A stretch of DNA of 64,000 nucleotides from Amycolatopsis roodepoortensis. GTDB lineage: Bacteria > Actinomycetota > Actinomycetes > Mycobacteriales > Pseudonocardiaceae. Position 1 is the stretch's first letter. Each line of letters opens with the position of its first letter. The stretch lies in the NCBI RefSeq assembly GCF_014873915.1, contig NZ_JADBEJ010000005.1, positions 2,666,001 to 2,730,000 of the forward strand, in the 5' to 3' direction. Made by a program: the position numbers and the translations under genes. This document shows, piece after piece, positions 49,008 through 56,543 of this stretch. Under the pieces are notes generated by a model. It was given only the letters and a program-made list of their open reading frames with translations. It made no database searches and was not told where the DNA came from.

Positions 49008-49985
49008 ATGGCAGCACAATCCGTTTTCCGTCGCGCTGGCGACGAGGCCGTCCCGAACTCATTGGATATCGCGCGGGACACGTTTACCTGGCTAGTGACC
49101 GGGCCGCACCCGATATCGCTGAACGGCCGGCTCTTTCCCGGTCTGCCGGACCGGCACATTGCGCTGGACGAGGTCCGCGACCGACTGCTGGCGCGCCGGT
49201 GCCCGCAGGCGACGCGGGACGCGGTGTGGGCGCATCTGGTGCTGCGCTCCCGTACTGAAGGAGCGACCTGGACGATCGCCGCGGTCGGGGTCGCACTGCC
49301 CGCGCTGACTTCTGTCGCGGCGACCTTGACCAACCGGTTCGCCAACGATCCGGCCGACGTGCACGCCGAGGTTCTGCGCGGCTTCCTGACCGCGTTGTCG
49401 ACCATCGATCTGCGTCCGCCGCGAATCATGCTGCGGCTGCGGTGGGCCGCCTACCGGTCCGGCTACTACGCGCTCGCCGAGGCGCTGGCGGGTCCGACTC
49501 CGGTCGCGCCAGGGTTCCGATCCACCCCGCCGCACGCGCCGTGGGGTCACCCGGATCTGGTCCTTGCCCGCGCGGTCGCGGACGGAGTCCTGACTCAGAC
49601 CGAGGCCGCGCTGATTGGTGCGACTCGGTTGGAAGAGGTGCCCGTCGCGGACTGGGCTGCGCGGCACCAGACCGGCGAGTGGGCGGTCTACAAGGCGCGC
49701 AAACGCGCCGAGCTCCGGCTCGCCGCGTACCTGCGCGAGGGCGTCGCCGAGACCGATCCGACCGACCCGTTGACCGACCAGGTAGCCACCGCAGTGGCCC
49801 TGGCGCGACCGGTCGCACCGGCCCGCGACTTGCCGCGGTCGTCACTGTCCGTGTCGGTTAGTGAGGTCGAGTCGGGGCAGAAAATTCAGGGTCGCGTGTC
49901 CAAAACGGATGCGAAATCCGGAGTTCAGGGCTGCGGGACATCCCCGCGCTCAGCCCGACCTTCGGAGGTGCCCCAATGCGCCTGA
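49008..49985 (+). CDS. Hypothetical ICE protein preceding the transfer genes
   Basis: 325 residues from ATG 49008. Mostly helical; no membrane segment. The block AVADGVLTQTEAALIGATRLEEVPVADWAARHQTGEWAVYKARKRAELRLAAYLRE resembles sigma-factor region 4 or another HTH, and RTEGATWTIAAVGVALPALTSVAATLTNRF looks structural. Similar proteins commonly stand upstream of conjugation operons in actinomycete plasmids and ICEs. The last about 30 codons contain copy B of the 37-bp element, and the end overlaps the pilin gene by 10 bp. A regulator of transfer is plausible. Confidence 0.6.
   Translation: MAAQSVFRRAGDEAVPNSLDIARDTFTWLVTGPHPISLNGRLFPGLPDRHIALDEVRDRLLARRCPQATRDAVWAHLVLRSRTEGATWTIAAVGVALPALTSVAATLTNRFANDPADVHAEVLRGFLTALSTIDLRPPRIMLRLRWAAYRSGYYALAEALAGPTPVAPGFRSTPPHAPWGHPDLVLARAVADGVLTQTEAALIGATRLEEVPVADWAARHQTGEWAVYKARKRAELRLAAYLREGVAETDPTDPLTDQVATAVALARPVAPARDLPRSSLSVSVSEVESGQKIQGRVSKTDAKSGVQGCGTSPRSARPSEVPQCA
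49894..49930 (+). promoter_or_regulatory. Conserved 37-bp upstream element, copy B (transfer operon)
   Basis: GCGTGTCCAAAACGG begins the element and AGGG ends it, 45 bp before the pilin ATG at 49976. It is the partner of copy A at 48508-48544, in the same orientation relative to its gene. It lies inside the 3' end of the preceding coding region, which suggests an internal promoter or operator for the secretion genes. Confidence 0.65.
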
Positions 49986-50485
49986 TCGATCGATTCTTCC
50001 CCGCCGCGAGCGGACCGCGCAGCGCCCGCCTCGATGGCACTCCGCAGCCGCCGGCCGAGGCCCCAGCGTCGAGCACGCCGGCCGAGATCACCGGCAGCGA
50101 GCCGACCAGTGCTCCGGTCACTAGGCCGGAGGCCTGGGTTCCGGTCCGTCCCCGCCGCTGGTCGCACGTGGCGTTGATTGTCGAGCTGGCGGTCCTCGCG
50201 CTGCTGGCGTCGGCGTCGGCGGCGCACGCCGACACGATGGTCGTCGCTCTGGCAGATTCGGTGACCACGGTCCTGAACAACGTCCGCAACTGGATCATGG
50301 GCATCTTGGCCGGCTTGGCCACGGTGTTCCTGTCCATCGGCGGTGTCCGATACGTGATGGGCGGTGGCGACCCCGGCGAGGTCGAGAAGGCCAAGACCGC
50401 CTTCAAGTCCGCCGGGTGGGGCTACGGCCTGGCAGCGCTCGCGCCGCTGGTCGTGGAGATCCTCAAAGGGATCGTGGGGGCCTGA
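49976..50485 (+). CDS. VirB2/TrbC-like type IV secretion pilin
   Basis: 169 residues. A long hydrophilic N-terminal region is followed by a hydrophobic signal (VALIVELAVLALLASASAAHA) and a two-helix pilin core: TTVLNNVRNWIMGILAGLATVFLSIGGVRYVMGGGDPGEVEKAKTAFKSAGWGYGLAALAPLVVEILKGIVG. This matches the Gram-positive T4SS pilin family. It would form the extracellular or membrane-embedded pilin of the conjugation channel. ATG 49976 follows TTCGGAGGTGCCCCA. Confidence 0.82.
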   Translation: MRLIDRFFPAASGPRSARLDGTPQPPAEAPASSTPAEITGSEPTSAPVTRPEAWVPVRPRRWSHVALIVELAVLALLASASAAHADTMVVALADSVTTVLNNVRNWIMGILAGLATVFLSIGGVRYVMGGGDPGEVEKAKTAFKSAGWGYGLAALAPLVVEILKGIVGA

Positions 50486-50488
50486 CCG

Positions 50489-52483
50489 ATGGCCGGCACC
50501 CCGCCCACGGTTCGCCCGTACCGCCGGTCCGGCGGACCGGTCGCGACCGCTGCCGCCGGACGAATCGACGGGGACCGAGCGATGCTCTCCCCGGTCTCCG
50601 ACGCCAGCGCCGACCGGCCGCCGGCTGGTCGGCACTGGCGCTGGTACGCGGGCTGGATGCTGGCGCTGAGCGTCGTCGTGCTCCTGGTCGGGGTCCTCGC
50701 GGTCAGCGCCTCGGCGCAGCCGACCACACCGAACCCGGATCCTTGCTTGGGGCCTGAGCCGCGGCCGATCCCCTGTGCCCCGCCTCCCACACCGACACAG
50801 CCCACACTCCCAATGCCGAGCGCGCCCAGCCCATCGACGGCGCCGCCAAGCACGCCGTGCACGGGTGAGGACTGCATCCCGCAGCCGACCACGCCGCCAC
50901 CGACAAGTGGCCCGCAGCAGCCCGGCAGCGGCAACGGTGTCAGCGACTCGGACTGCGGGATCACCGACATCGGTGCCTGCATCACCGAGGCCATCAACTC
51001 GGCGTTCCGCAGCATCGTCGAAGCTGCGCTCTCGCCGATCCTGGAACTGATCGGGCACACCGCGCTGTCCACACCGACGATCAGCGACCTACCCGGCATC
51101 GGCGAACTCTGGAACAACTCGTGGGAGCTCGTGGTCGCTGCCTACGGCCTGCTCATCCTCCTCGGCGGCATCGTCGTGATGGGCCACGAGAGCGTCCAGG
51201 CGCGCTACTCGATCAAGGAGATCGGGCCCCGGATCCCGATCGCGTTCATGGCCTCGGCATTGAGCTTGTTTTTCGCCGACAAGCTCATCCGACTGGCCAA
51301 CGGCCTGACCCTGGGCATCCTCGGCGACGGGGTCAACGCGCCCTCGCTGGGCAACACCCTCAAGGACGCCGTCGCCGGCATCCAGACCGGCGGACTGTTC
51401 ATCATCCTGGTCGGCCTGGTGCTCGTCGTGGTGGGCCTGGGCCTGCTGGTCGTCTACGTGGTCCGGATCGTCATCACCCTCGTCTTGATCATCTCGGGCC
51501 CCTTGTTCCTGATGTTCCACGCCCTGCCGCACACCGACCCGCTGGCCCGCTGGTGGTGGAAGGCGATCACCGCGACGCTGGCGATCCAGGTCGCTCAAGC
51601 GCTGGTGCTGATCACCGCAGTGCGCACGTTCCTGTCCGGCGGCGTGCATCTGTTCGGCTCGACGCTGTCCGCGCTCGGCACGCTGGTCGCCGCGATCGCC
51701 TTGTTCTTCATCCTGTTCAAGATCCCGTTCTGGTTGTTATCGGCCGCCAAAGTCAGCTCTGGCCGGTCGTTCCTCGGAGGGCTGGCGAAGGCCTACATCG
51801 CGGCGAAGACCTTCGGCATGGTCGCCGGGAAGACCGGCGCACTGGGCAAGGTCGGCGGCGCGGTCGGGGCGAAGAGCGGCGGCGGAGGTGGTGGGGGTCG
51901 CGGTGGCGGGTCGGCAAATTCGCCGTGGCCTGCTCAGGCGCGCCTTGCGCCCACCCCGGAGATGGTCAACAAGCGGCTCAAGGCGGCCCAGGACGCCGAG
52001 CGCGTCCGCGCGGCCCGCCGGTCGCGGCTGCCCTCGCAGACGCCGCAGTTCCTGCAGCCCTCACCCCAAGACACCACCCACGACCCCGCCGTCACCCCGG
52101 CAAACCAGGGACCAGCCATGCCTCCTGAGTTCAGTTCCGCACCCAGGCCCGCCACGCCGATCTCACCGCCGCGGCGAGGGCAGCGGCCGGGATCGGCGCC
52201 CCAGTTCCAAGCAGCCGGTGGGCCGCGTCGACGCGGCGCCACCCCGCCGCCGGCCCGCCCGATCCGCACCGCGTCTGTGCCCCCGCAGTTGCAGTTCCGA
52301 CCCGCCACGCCGCCGGCACCGCAGCCGTCGTCGCCACCCACGTCGGCGTCCGCGCCTGCCGCGCCGGTGTTCCGGCAGGCACAGCCCGAGCCGCGCATCG
52401 GCGACGCCTACCGGCGCACCCAGTCCGTTCCGCCGGCGCTGTTCCGCACGCCGAAACCCGCTCCAAGAGGTGAAGGGAAATGA
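50489..52483 (+). CDS. TrbL/VirB6-like polytopic membrane protein
   Basis: 664 residues. An N-terminal membrane segment (WMLALSVVVLLVGVLAVSASA) is followed by a Pro/Thr-rich extracellular linker (about 75-155), a helical TrbL/VirB6-type core with six or so membrane segments (about 205-440: ELVVAAYGLLILLGGIVV, IQTGGLFIILVGLVLVVVGLGLLVVYVVRIVITLVLIISGPLFLMF, LGTLVAAIALFFILFKIPFWLL) and a Gly- then Pro-rich cytoplasmic tail of about 180 residues. VirB6 forms the inner-membrane channel platform. Four bases separate it from the pilin gene; its stop overlaps the next start (ATGA). Confidence 0.8.
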   Translation: MAGTPPTVRPYRRSGGPVATAAAGRIDGDRAMLSPVSDASADRPPAGRHWRWYAGWMLALSVVVLLVGVLAVSASAQPTTPNPDPCLGPEPRPIPCAPPPTPTQPTLPMPSAPSPSTAPPSTPCTGEDCIPQPTTPPPTSGPQQPGSGNGVSDSDCGITDIGACITEAINSAFRSIVEAALSPILELIGHTALSTPTISDLPGIGELWNNSWELVVAAYGLLILLGGIVVMGHESVQARYSIKEIGPRIPIAFMASALSLFFADKLIRLANGLTLGILGDGVNAPSLGNTLKDAVAGIQTGGLFIILVGLVLVVVGLGLLVVYVVRIVITLVLIISGPLFLMFHALPHTDPLARWWWKAITATLAIQVAQALVLITAVRTFLSGGVHLFGSTLSALGTLVAAIALFFILFKIPFWLLSAAKVSSGRSFLGGLAKAYIAAKTFGMVAGKTGALGKVGGAVGAKSGGGGGGGRGGGSANSPWPAQARLAPTPEMVNKRLKAAQDAERVRAARRSRLPSQTPQFLQPSPQDTTHDPAVTPANQGPAMPPEFSSAPRPATPISPPRRGQRPGSAPQFQAAGGPRRRGATPPPARPIRTASVPPQLQFRPATPPAPQPSSPPTSASAPAAPVFRQAQPEPRIGDAYRRTQSVPPALFRTPKPAPRGEGK

Positions 52484-53703
52484 GTCAGCCCGTCCGGATT
52501 CCTGCCGACGTCGATCGCGAGGACCGGGTGATCGGTCCGCTGACGGCGCGGCAGCTGCTCATCCTCGCCATCACTGGGATTGTGCTGTACGGGACGTACA
52601 CGATCACCCGCGAGTTCGTGCCGCTGGTGGCGTTCCTCATCGTCGCCATCCCGATCGGGGTGACCGCCGCGTTCCTCGCGCTCGGCCAGCGCGACGGCAT
52701 CACCCTCGACCGGTTGGTGCTGGCGGCGCTGCGGCAGCGGATGAGCCCGCAGCACCGAGTGGCCGCGCCGGAAGGCATCCGCCCGGCCCCCGAGTGGCTG
52801 GGCAGACAGGTCACGAATACCAGCAGCAAGAGCCGCGCCCAGGGGAAGGACGGCGGGGACGCCGCGGCGTCGACGGTCTCGCCGGCCGCGCTGCGGCTGC
52901 CCGCCGAAGCGGTCACCGATACCGGCGTCATCGACCTCTGCAAGGACGGGGTCGCCGTCGTCGCGGTCTGCTCGACGATCAACTTCGGGCTGCGCACCCC
53001 GGGCGAGCAGGAGTCCCTCGTCGCCTCCTTCGGGCGGTATCTGCACTCGCTGACCGCACCCGTGCAGGTGCTCATCCGCGCGGAACGACTGGACCTGTCC
53101 GGGCAGATCGCCGAGCTCCGCGAACAGGCCGGCGGCCTGCCGCACCCGGCGCTGGAACAGGCGGCGCGCGAGCACGCCGAGTACCTCGACCAACTCGGCC
53201 GCGCCACCGACCTGCTGCGCCGCCAAGTGCTGCTGATCCTGCGCGAACCGCTGCTCACCACGGGCCCGACCGACGGACTCGGCAGCGCCTCGCCACTGGC
53301 CGCGTTGACCGCGAAACGCAGGGCCGCCAAGCAGGCCGCCCTGGTCGACGACGCCACCCGGCGGGCCGCCGAAGCCCGGCTGGTCCGCCGGCTCAGCGAG
53401 GCGGTCGAGCTGCTGTCCCCCTCGGGGATCGTGGTCACCCCGCTGGACGCCGGACAGGCCACCGCGGTGCTCGCCGCGGCCTGCAACCCCGACAGCGTGA
53501 TCCCGCCGAACTCCGGTCTCGCCGCCTCGGACGAGGTCATCACCACCGCCCCGGACGACGGCTGGGACGCAGGCGCGTTCGGCCGCGCCGCGTTCCCCAC
53601 CGACGACGAGTTCGGCGAGGCCGAGGACGCCTGGGATGACGGCTTCGACGACACCGCCGAGGACCCCGACGACTACGTCAACTCCGCGGGGAGGTACCGC
53701 TGA
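52480..53703 (+). CDS. PrgI/VirB3-like protein with C-terminal extension
   Basis: 407 residues. The first about 90 residues are a PrgI-type two-helix membrane domain (RVIGPLTARQLLILAITGIVLYGTYTITREFVPLVAFLIVAIPIGVTAAFLALGQRDGI). The rest is a soluble domain resembling the N-terminal part of VirB4 (TGVIDLCKDGVAVVAVCSTINFGLRTPGEQESLVASFGRYLHSLTAPVQVLIRAERLDL). This PrgI-plus-VirB4-N fusion is typical of actinobacterial conjugation loci. It is coupled by 4-bp overlap to the TrbL gene, and its last base is the first base of the VirB4 start codon. Confidence 0.78.
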   Translation: MSQPVRIPADVDREDRVIGPLTARQLLILAITGIVLYGTYTITREFVPLVAFLIVAIPIGVTAAFLALGQRDGITLDRLVLAALRQRMSPQHRVAAPEGIRPAPEWLGRQVTNTSSKSRAQGKDGGDAAASTVSPAALRLPAEAVTDTGVIDLCKDGVAVVAVCSTINFGLRTPGEQESLVASFGRYLHSLTAPVQVLIRAERLDLSGQIAELREQAGGLPHPALEQAAREHAEYLDQLGRATDLLRRQVLLILREPLLTTGPTDGLGSASPLAALTAKRRAAKQAALVDDATRRAAEARLVRRLSEAVELLSPSGIVVTPLDAGQATAVLAAACNPDSVIPPNSGLAASDEVITTAPDDGWDAGAFGRAAFPTDDEFGEAEDAWDDGFDDTAEDPDDYVNSAGRYR

Positions 53704-55613
53704 TGAAGACCAAGGACAAGCGCCGCGGCCGGAAGGCCCAGAGCGTGCAGCCGCCGCTCGGGCGGGCCAGCGCGTTCACTCCGGACGCCATCTCCGTCCG
53801 TCCTCGTGCGCTGGAAGTCGGTGGCGAATGGGTCGCGAGCTTCGCCGTCGTCGGCTACCCGCGCGAAGTGCACAACGGGTGGCTTCAGCCGCTGCTGACT
53901 TACCCCGGACGGGTCGACGTCTCGCTGCACATCGAGCCGATCGACCCGGTCACCGCGGCCAACCGTCTCAAGAAGCAGCTGTCGAAGCTCGAAAGCGGTC
54001 GCCGGCACACCAGTGAGAAGGGCCGGCTGGTCGACCCGCACGTCGAAGCCGCCACCGAGGATGCCTACGACTTGTCCGCACGGGTCGCCCGTGGCGAGGG
54101 CAAGCTTTACCGGCTCGGGCTGTACCTGACCGTGCACGCTCCCACCGAGGAGGCCCTCAGCGACGAGGTCGCCGCGATCCGGTCGTTGGCGGCGTCGCTG
54201 CTGCTGGACTGCAAACCGACCACGTACCGCAGCATGCAGGGCTGGATCACCAGCCTGCCCATGGGTCTGGACCTCGTCGGCATGCGCCGCACGTTCGACA
54301 CCAGCGCGCTGTCTGCGGCGTTCCCGTTCACCTCACCGGACCTGCCACCGCCCGACCCGACCTCGGTCGGCGCACCGAGCGGCGTGCTCTACGGCTTCAA
54401 CGTCGGAAGCCAGGGGTTGGTCCACCATGACCGGTTCGCCCTGGACAACCACAACTCGGTGATCCTCGGCCGCTCCGGCGCGGGCAAGAGCTACCTGGTG
54501 AAGCTGGAGTTGTTGCGGTCGTTGTATCGCGGGATCGAGATCCACGTCATCGACCCGGAGGACGAGTACGCCCGGCTGGCCGCCGCGGTCGGCGGAACGT
54601 ATGTGCACCTCGGTGCCGAGCAGGTCCGGTTGAACCCGATGGACTTGCCGATCCACACCCGCCCGGACGGGCGCCGCACTGCACCGCGCAACGCGCTGAT
54701 CCGCCGGTCGTTGTTCCTGCACACGGTGATCTCGGTGCTGCTGGGCAGTGAGCTCGAAGCGACCGAACGTGCGGCACTGGACCGGGCTATCACCGCGACC
54801 TACCAGCGCGTGGGGATCACCTCGGATCCGCGGACCTGGACCCGCCCGGCGCCGCTGCTGGCCGACCTCGCCGAGGTCCTCGCCGGGACCGGTGACCCCG
54901 CCGGGGTGGAACTCGCGGCGCGGCTGCACCCGTATGTCACCGGCGCGTTCTCGGGGCTGTTCTCCGGCCCGACGTCGACCCGTCCGGAGGGACACCTGGT
55001 GGTGTTCTCGCTGCGGGATCTCGCCGACGAGCTCAAGCCGATCGGCACGTTGCTGACGCTCGACGCGGTGTGGCGGCAGGTCTCTAACCCGGCCATCCGC
55101 AAGCCCAGGCTGGTCGTGGTCGACGAGGCGTGGCTGTTGATGAAGGAGCCCGCGGGCGCGGAGTTCTTGTTCCGGATGGCTAAGGCGTCCCGGAAACAGT
55201 GGGCCGGTCTCACGGTGGCCACCCAGGACACCGCGGACGTCCTGGGCTCGGATCTGGGTAAGGCAGTGGTGGCCAACGCCGCGACGCAGATCCTGCTGCG
55301 GCAAGCCTCCCAGGCGATCGACGAGATCACCCGCACCTTCGACCTGTCTATGGGTGAGCGCCAGTTCCTGCTCTCCGCGGACCGTGGCCAGGGCCTCCTG
55401 TCGACCGGGACGCAGCGCGTGGCATTCCAGTCCATCGCCTCACCGGTCGAGCATCAATTGGTCACGACTGACCCCGCCGAAATCGCCGGGTATTCCGACA
55501 CCTCGTCGGGAATCGAGAACTCCTTCGTCGAACTCGGCGCGGACGACACCGCGGGAATCGCGGACTCGTTCGACGATGGCAACGCGTCGCAGATCGAACT
55601 CGACGCCGCCTAA
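53703..55613 (+). CDS. VirB4-like conjugation ATPase
   Basis: 636 residues. Walker A is VILGRSGAGKSYLVKLELL (about residue 255), then HVIDPEDEYARLAA, Walker B RLVVVDEAWLLMKEP (about 470), and VATQDTADVLGSDLGKAVVANAATQILLRQ, all typical of VirB4/TraE ATPases. The N-terminal about 230 residues include YPREVHNGWLQPLLTYPGRVDVSLHIEP. It energises pilus/channel assembly at the inner face of the membrane. The C-terminal tail is acidic. Confidence 0.88.
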   Translation: MKTKDKRRGRKAQSVQPPLGRASAFTPDAISVRPRALEVGGEWVASFAVVGYPREVHNGWLQPLLTYPGRVDVSLHIEPIDPVTAANRLKKQLSKLESGRRHTSEKGRLVDPHVEAATEDAYDLSARVARGEGKLYRLGLYLTVHAPTEEALSDEVAAIRSLAASLLLDCKPTTYRSMQGWITSLPMGLDLVGMRRTFDTSALSAAFPFTSPDLPPPDPTSVGAPSGVLYGFNVGSQGLVHHDRFALDNHNSVILGRSGAGKSYLVKLELLRSLYRGIEIHVIDPEDEYARLAAAVGGTYVHLGAEQVRLNPMDLPIHTRPDGRRTAPRNALIRRSLFLHTVISVLLGSELEATERAALDRAITATYQRVGITSDPRTWTRPAPLLADLAEVLAGTGDPAGVELAARLHPYVTGAFSGLFSGPTSTRPEGHLVVFSLRDLADELKPIGTLLTLDAVWRQVSNPAIRKPRLVVVDEAWLLMKEPAGAEFLFRMAKASRKQWAGLTVATQDTADVLGSDLGKAVVANAATQILLRQASQAIDEITRTFDLSMGERQFLLSADRGQGLLSTGTQRVAFQSIASPVEHQLVTTDPAEIAGYSDTSSGIENSFVELGADDTAGIADSFDDGNASQIELDAA

Positions 55614-55660
55614 TCGCAGGAATCAATCCGTATACACCGAATCGCACCCAGGGGATACCC

Positions 55661-56494
55661 ATGTCTACGTCATTGCCCATTTCCGCCACCGTTAACCGGC
55701 CCACGCGGCTGCTCACGCAAAACAGCGAGATGCGCCAGATTGGCGTGTGGAACTGGTCGCTGCCGGCCTGGGCCGGCCGCTTGGCTGACGGTCGCACTTA
55801 CAACACCTGTCCGTCGGCCGGAATCTGCGCGCAGGCGTGCTACGCCCGGCACGGCACCTACACCTGGCCGGTCGTCCGCGCCAAGCACCAGGCGAACCTG
55901 ATGTACGTCCTGGACGACCTGGCCGGCTGGCAGGCCGCCATGGTCGCGGAACTCGGCGCGGCCAAGTTCCGGGGCGCCTGGATCAGAATTCACGACAGCG
56001 GCGATTTCTTCTCCGACGCCTACCTTCAGGCATGGCTGGATATTTGCCGGACTCGACCCGACACGAATTTCTACGCCTACACCAAAGAGGTGTCCCGATT
56101 CCGGACGCTCGTCGAGCCTGGCCCGCCGCCGAATTTTCTGTGGGTCTACTCGTATGGCGGGACACAGGATGCCGCGTTGAATCCCGCCGTCGACCGGATC
56201 GCAGATGTGTTTCCCGACGAGCCTGCGATCGCCGAGGCGGGCTGGGCCTCGCAGGAAGCCAGCGACCTGCTCGCGGTCCTGGGCCCGCGGCTGGTCGGGG
56301 TGCCGGCCAACCGCATTCCCGCCTACCTCAAGCGGCTGGCCGGGCGCCGGTTCTCCGCGTGGCAAGCCGAGGTCGACGCCGACCGCGCCGCCCGCCGAGG
56401 CCGCCGGCACCTGCGGCTCGTCGTCGACAACACCCGCCCCGACCACAGCCAGCAGCCCACGGCCGAGCCGGCTGACCAGCCGTGGGCGGCTTGA
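55661..56494 (+). CDS. GP88-family protein (phage gene product 88 type)
   Basis: 277 residues. The family pattern is clear: NSEMRQIGVWNWSLPAWAGRLADGRTYNTCPSAGICAQACYARHGTY, FRGAWIRIHDSGDFFSDAYLQAWLDICR, TNFYAYTKEVSRFR. Three cysteines in C-x5-C-x3-C and the HDSGDF motif suggest a metal or cofactor site. The family is named after mycobacteriophage proteins and has no known reaction. The gene sits inside the transfer operon between the virB4-like and virD4-like genes, 47 bp after the former, which implies a role tied to DNA entry or element defence. Confidence 0.72.
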   Translation: MSTSLPISATVNRPTRLLTQNSEMRQIGVWNWSLPAWAGRLADGRTYNTCPSAGICAQACYARHGTYTWPVVRAKHQANLMYVLDDLAGWQAAMVAELGAAKFRGAWIRIHDSGDFFSDAYLQAWLDICRTRPDTNFYAYTKEVSRFRTLVEPGPPPNFLWVYSYGGTQDAALNPAVDRIADVFPDEPAIAEAGWASQEASDLLAVLGPRLVGVPANRIPAYLKRLAGRRFSAWQAEVDADRAARRGRRHLRLVVDNTRPDHSQQPTAEPADQPWAA

Positions 56495-56543
56495 CCGCAG
56501 CTCGCATCCGTCCCGTCGACCGCTTTGCGTGGGGAGGTCCCCG

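Noticed and set aside
49035..49075. A possible third copy of the control element at the start of the 49008 gene
   Set aside because: Only weak, scattered matches to the flank of copy A; the conserved GTGTCCAAAACGG core is missing.
55661..56494. Considered as a radical-SAM enzyme because of three close cysteines
   Set aside because: Spacing is C-x5-C-x3-C, not C-x3-C-x2-C, and the rest follows the GP88 family.
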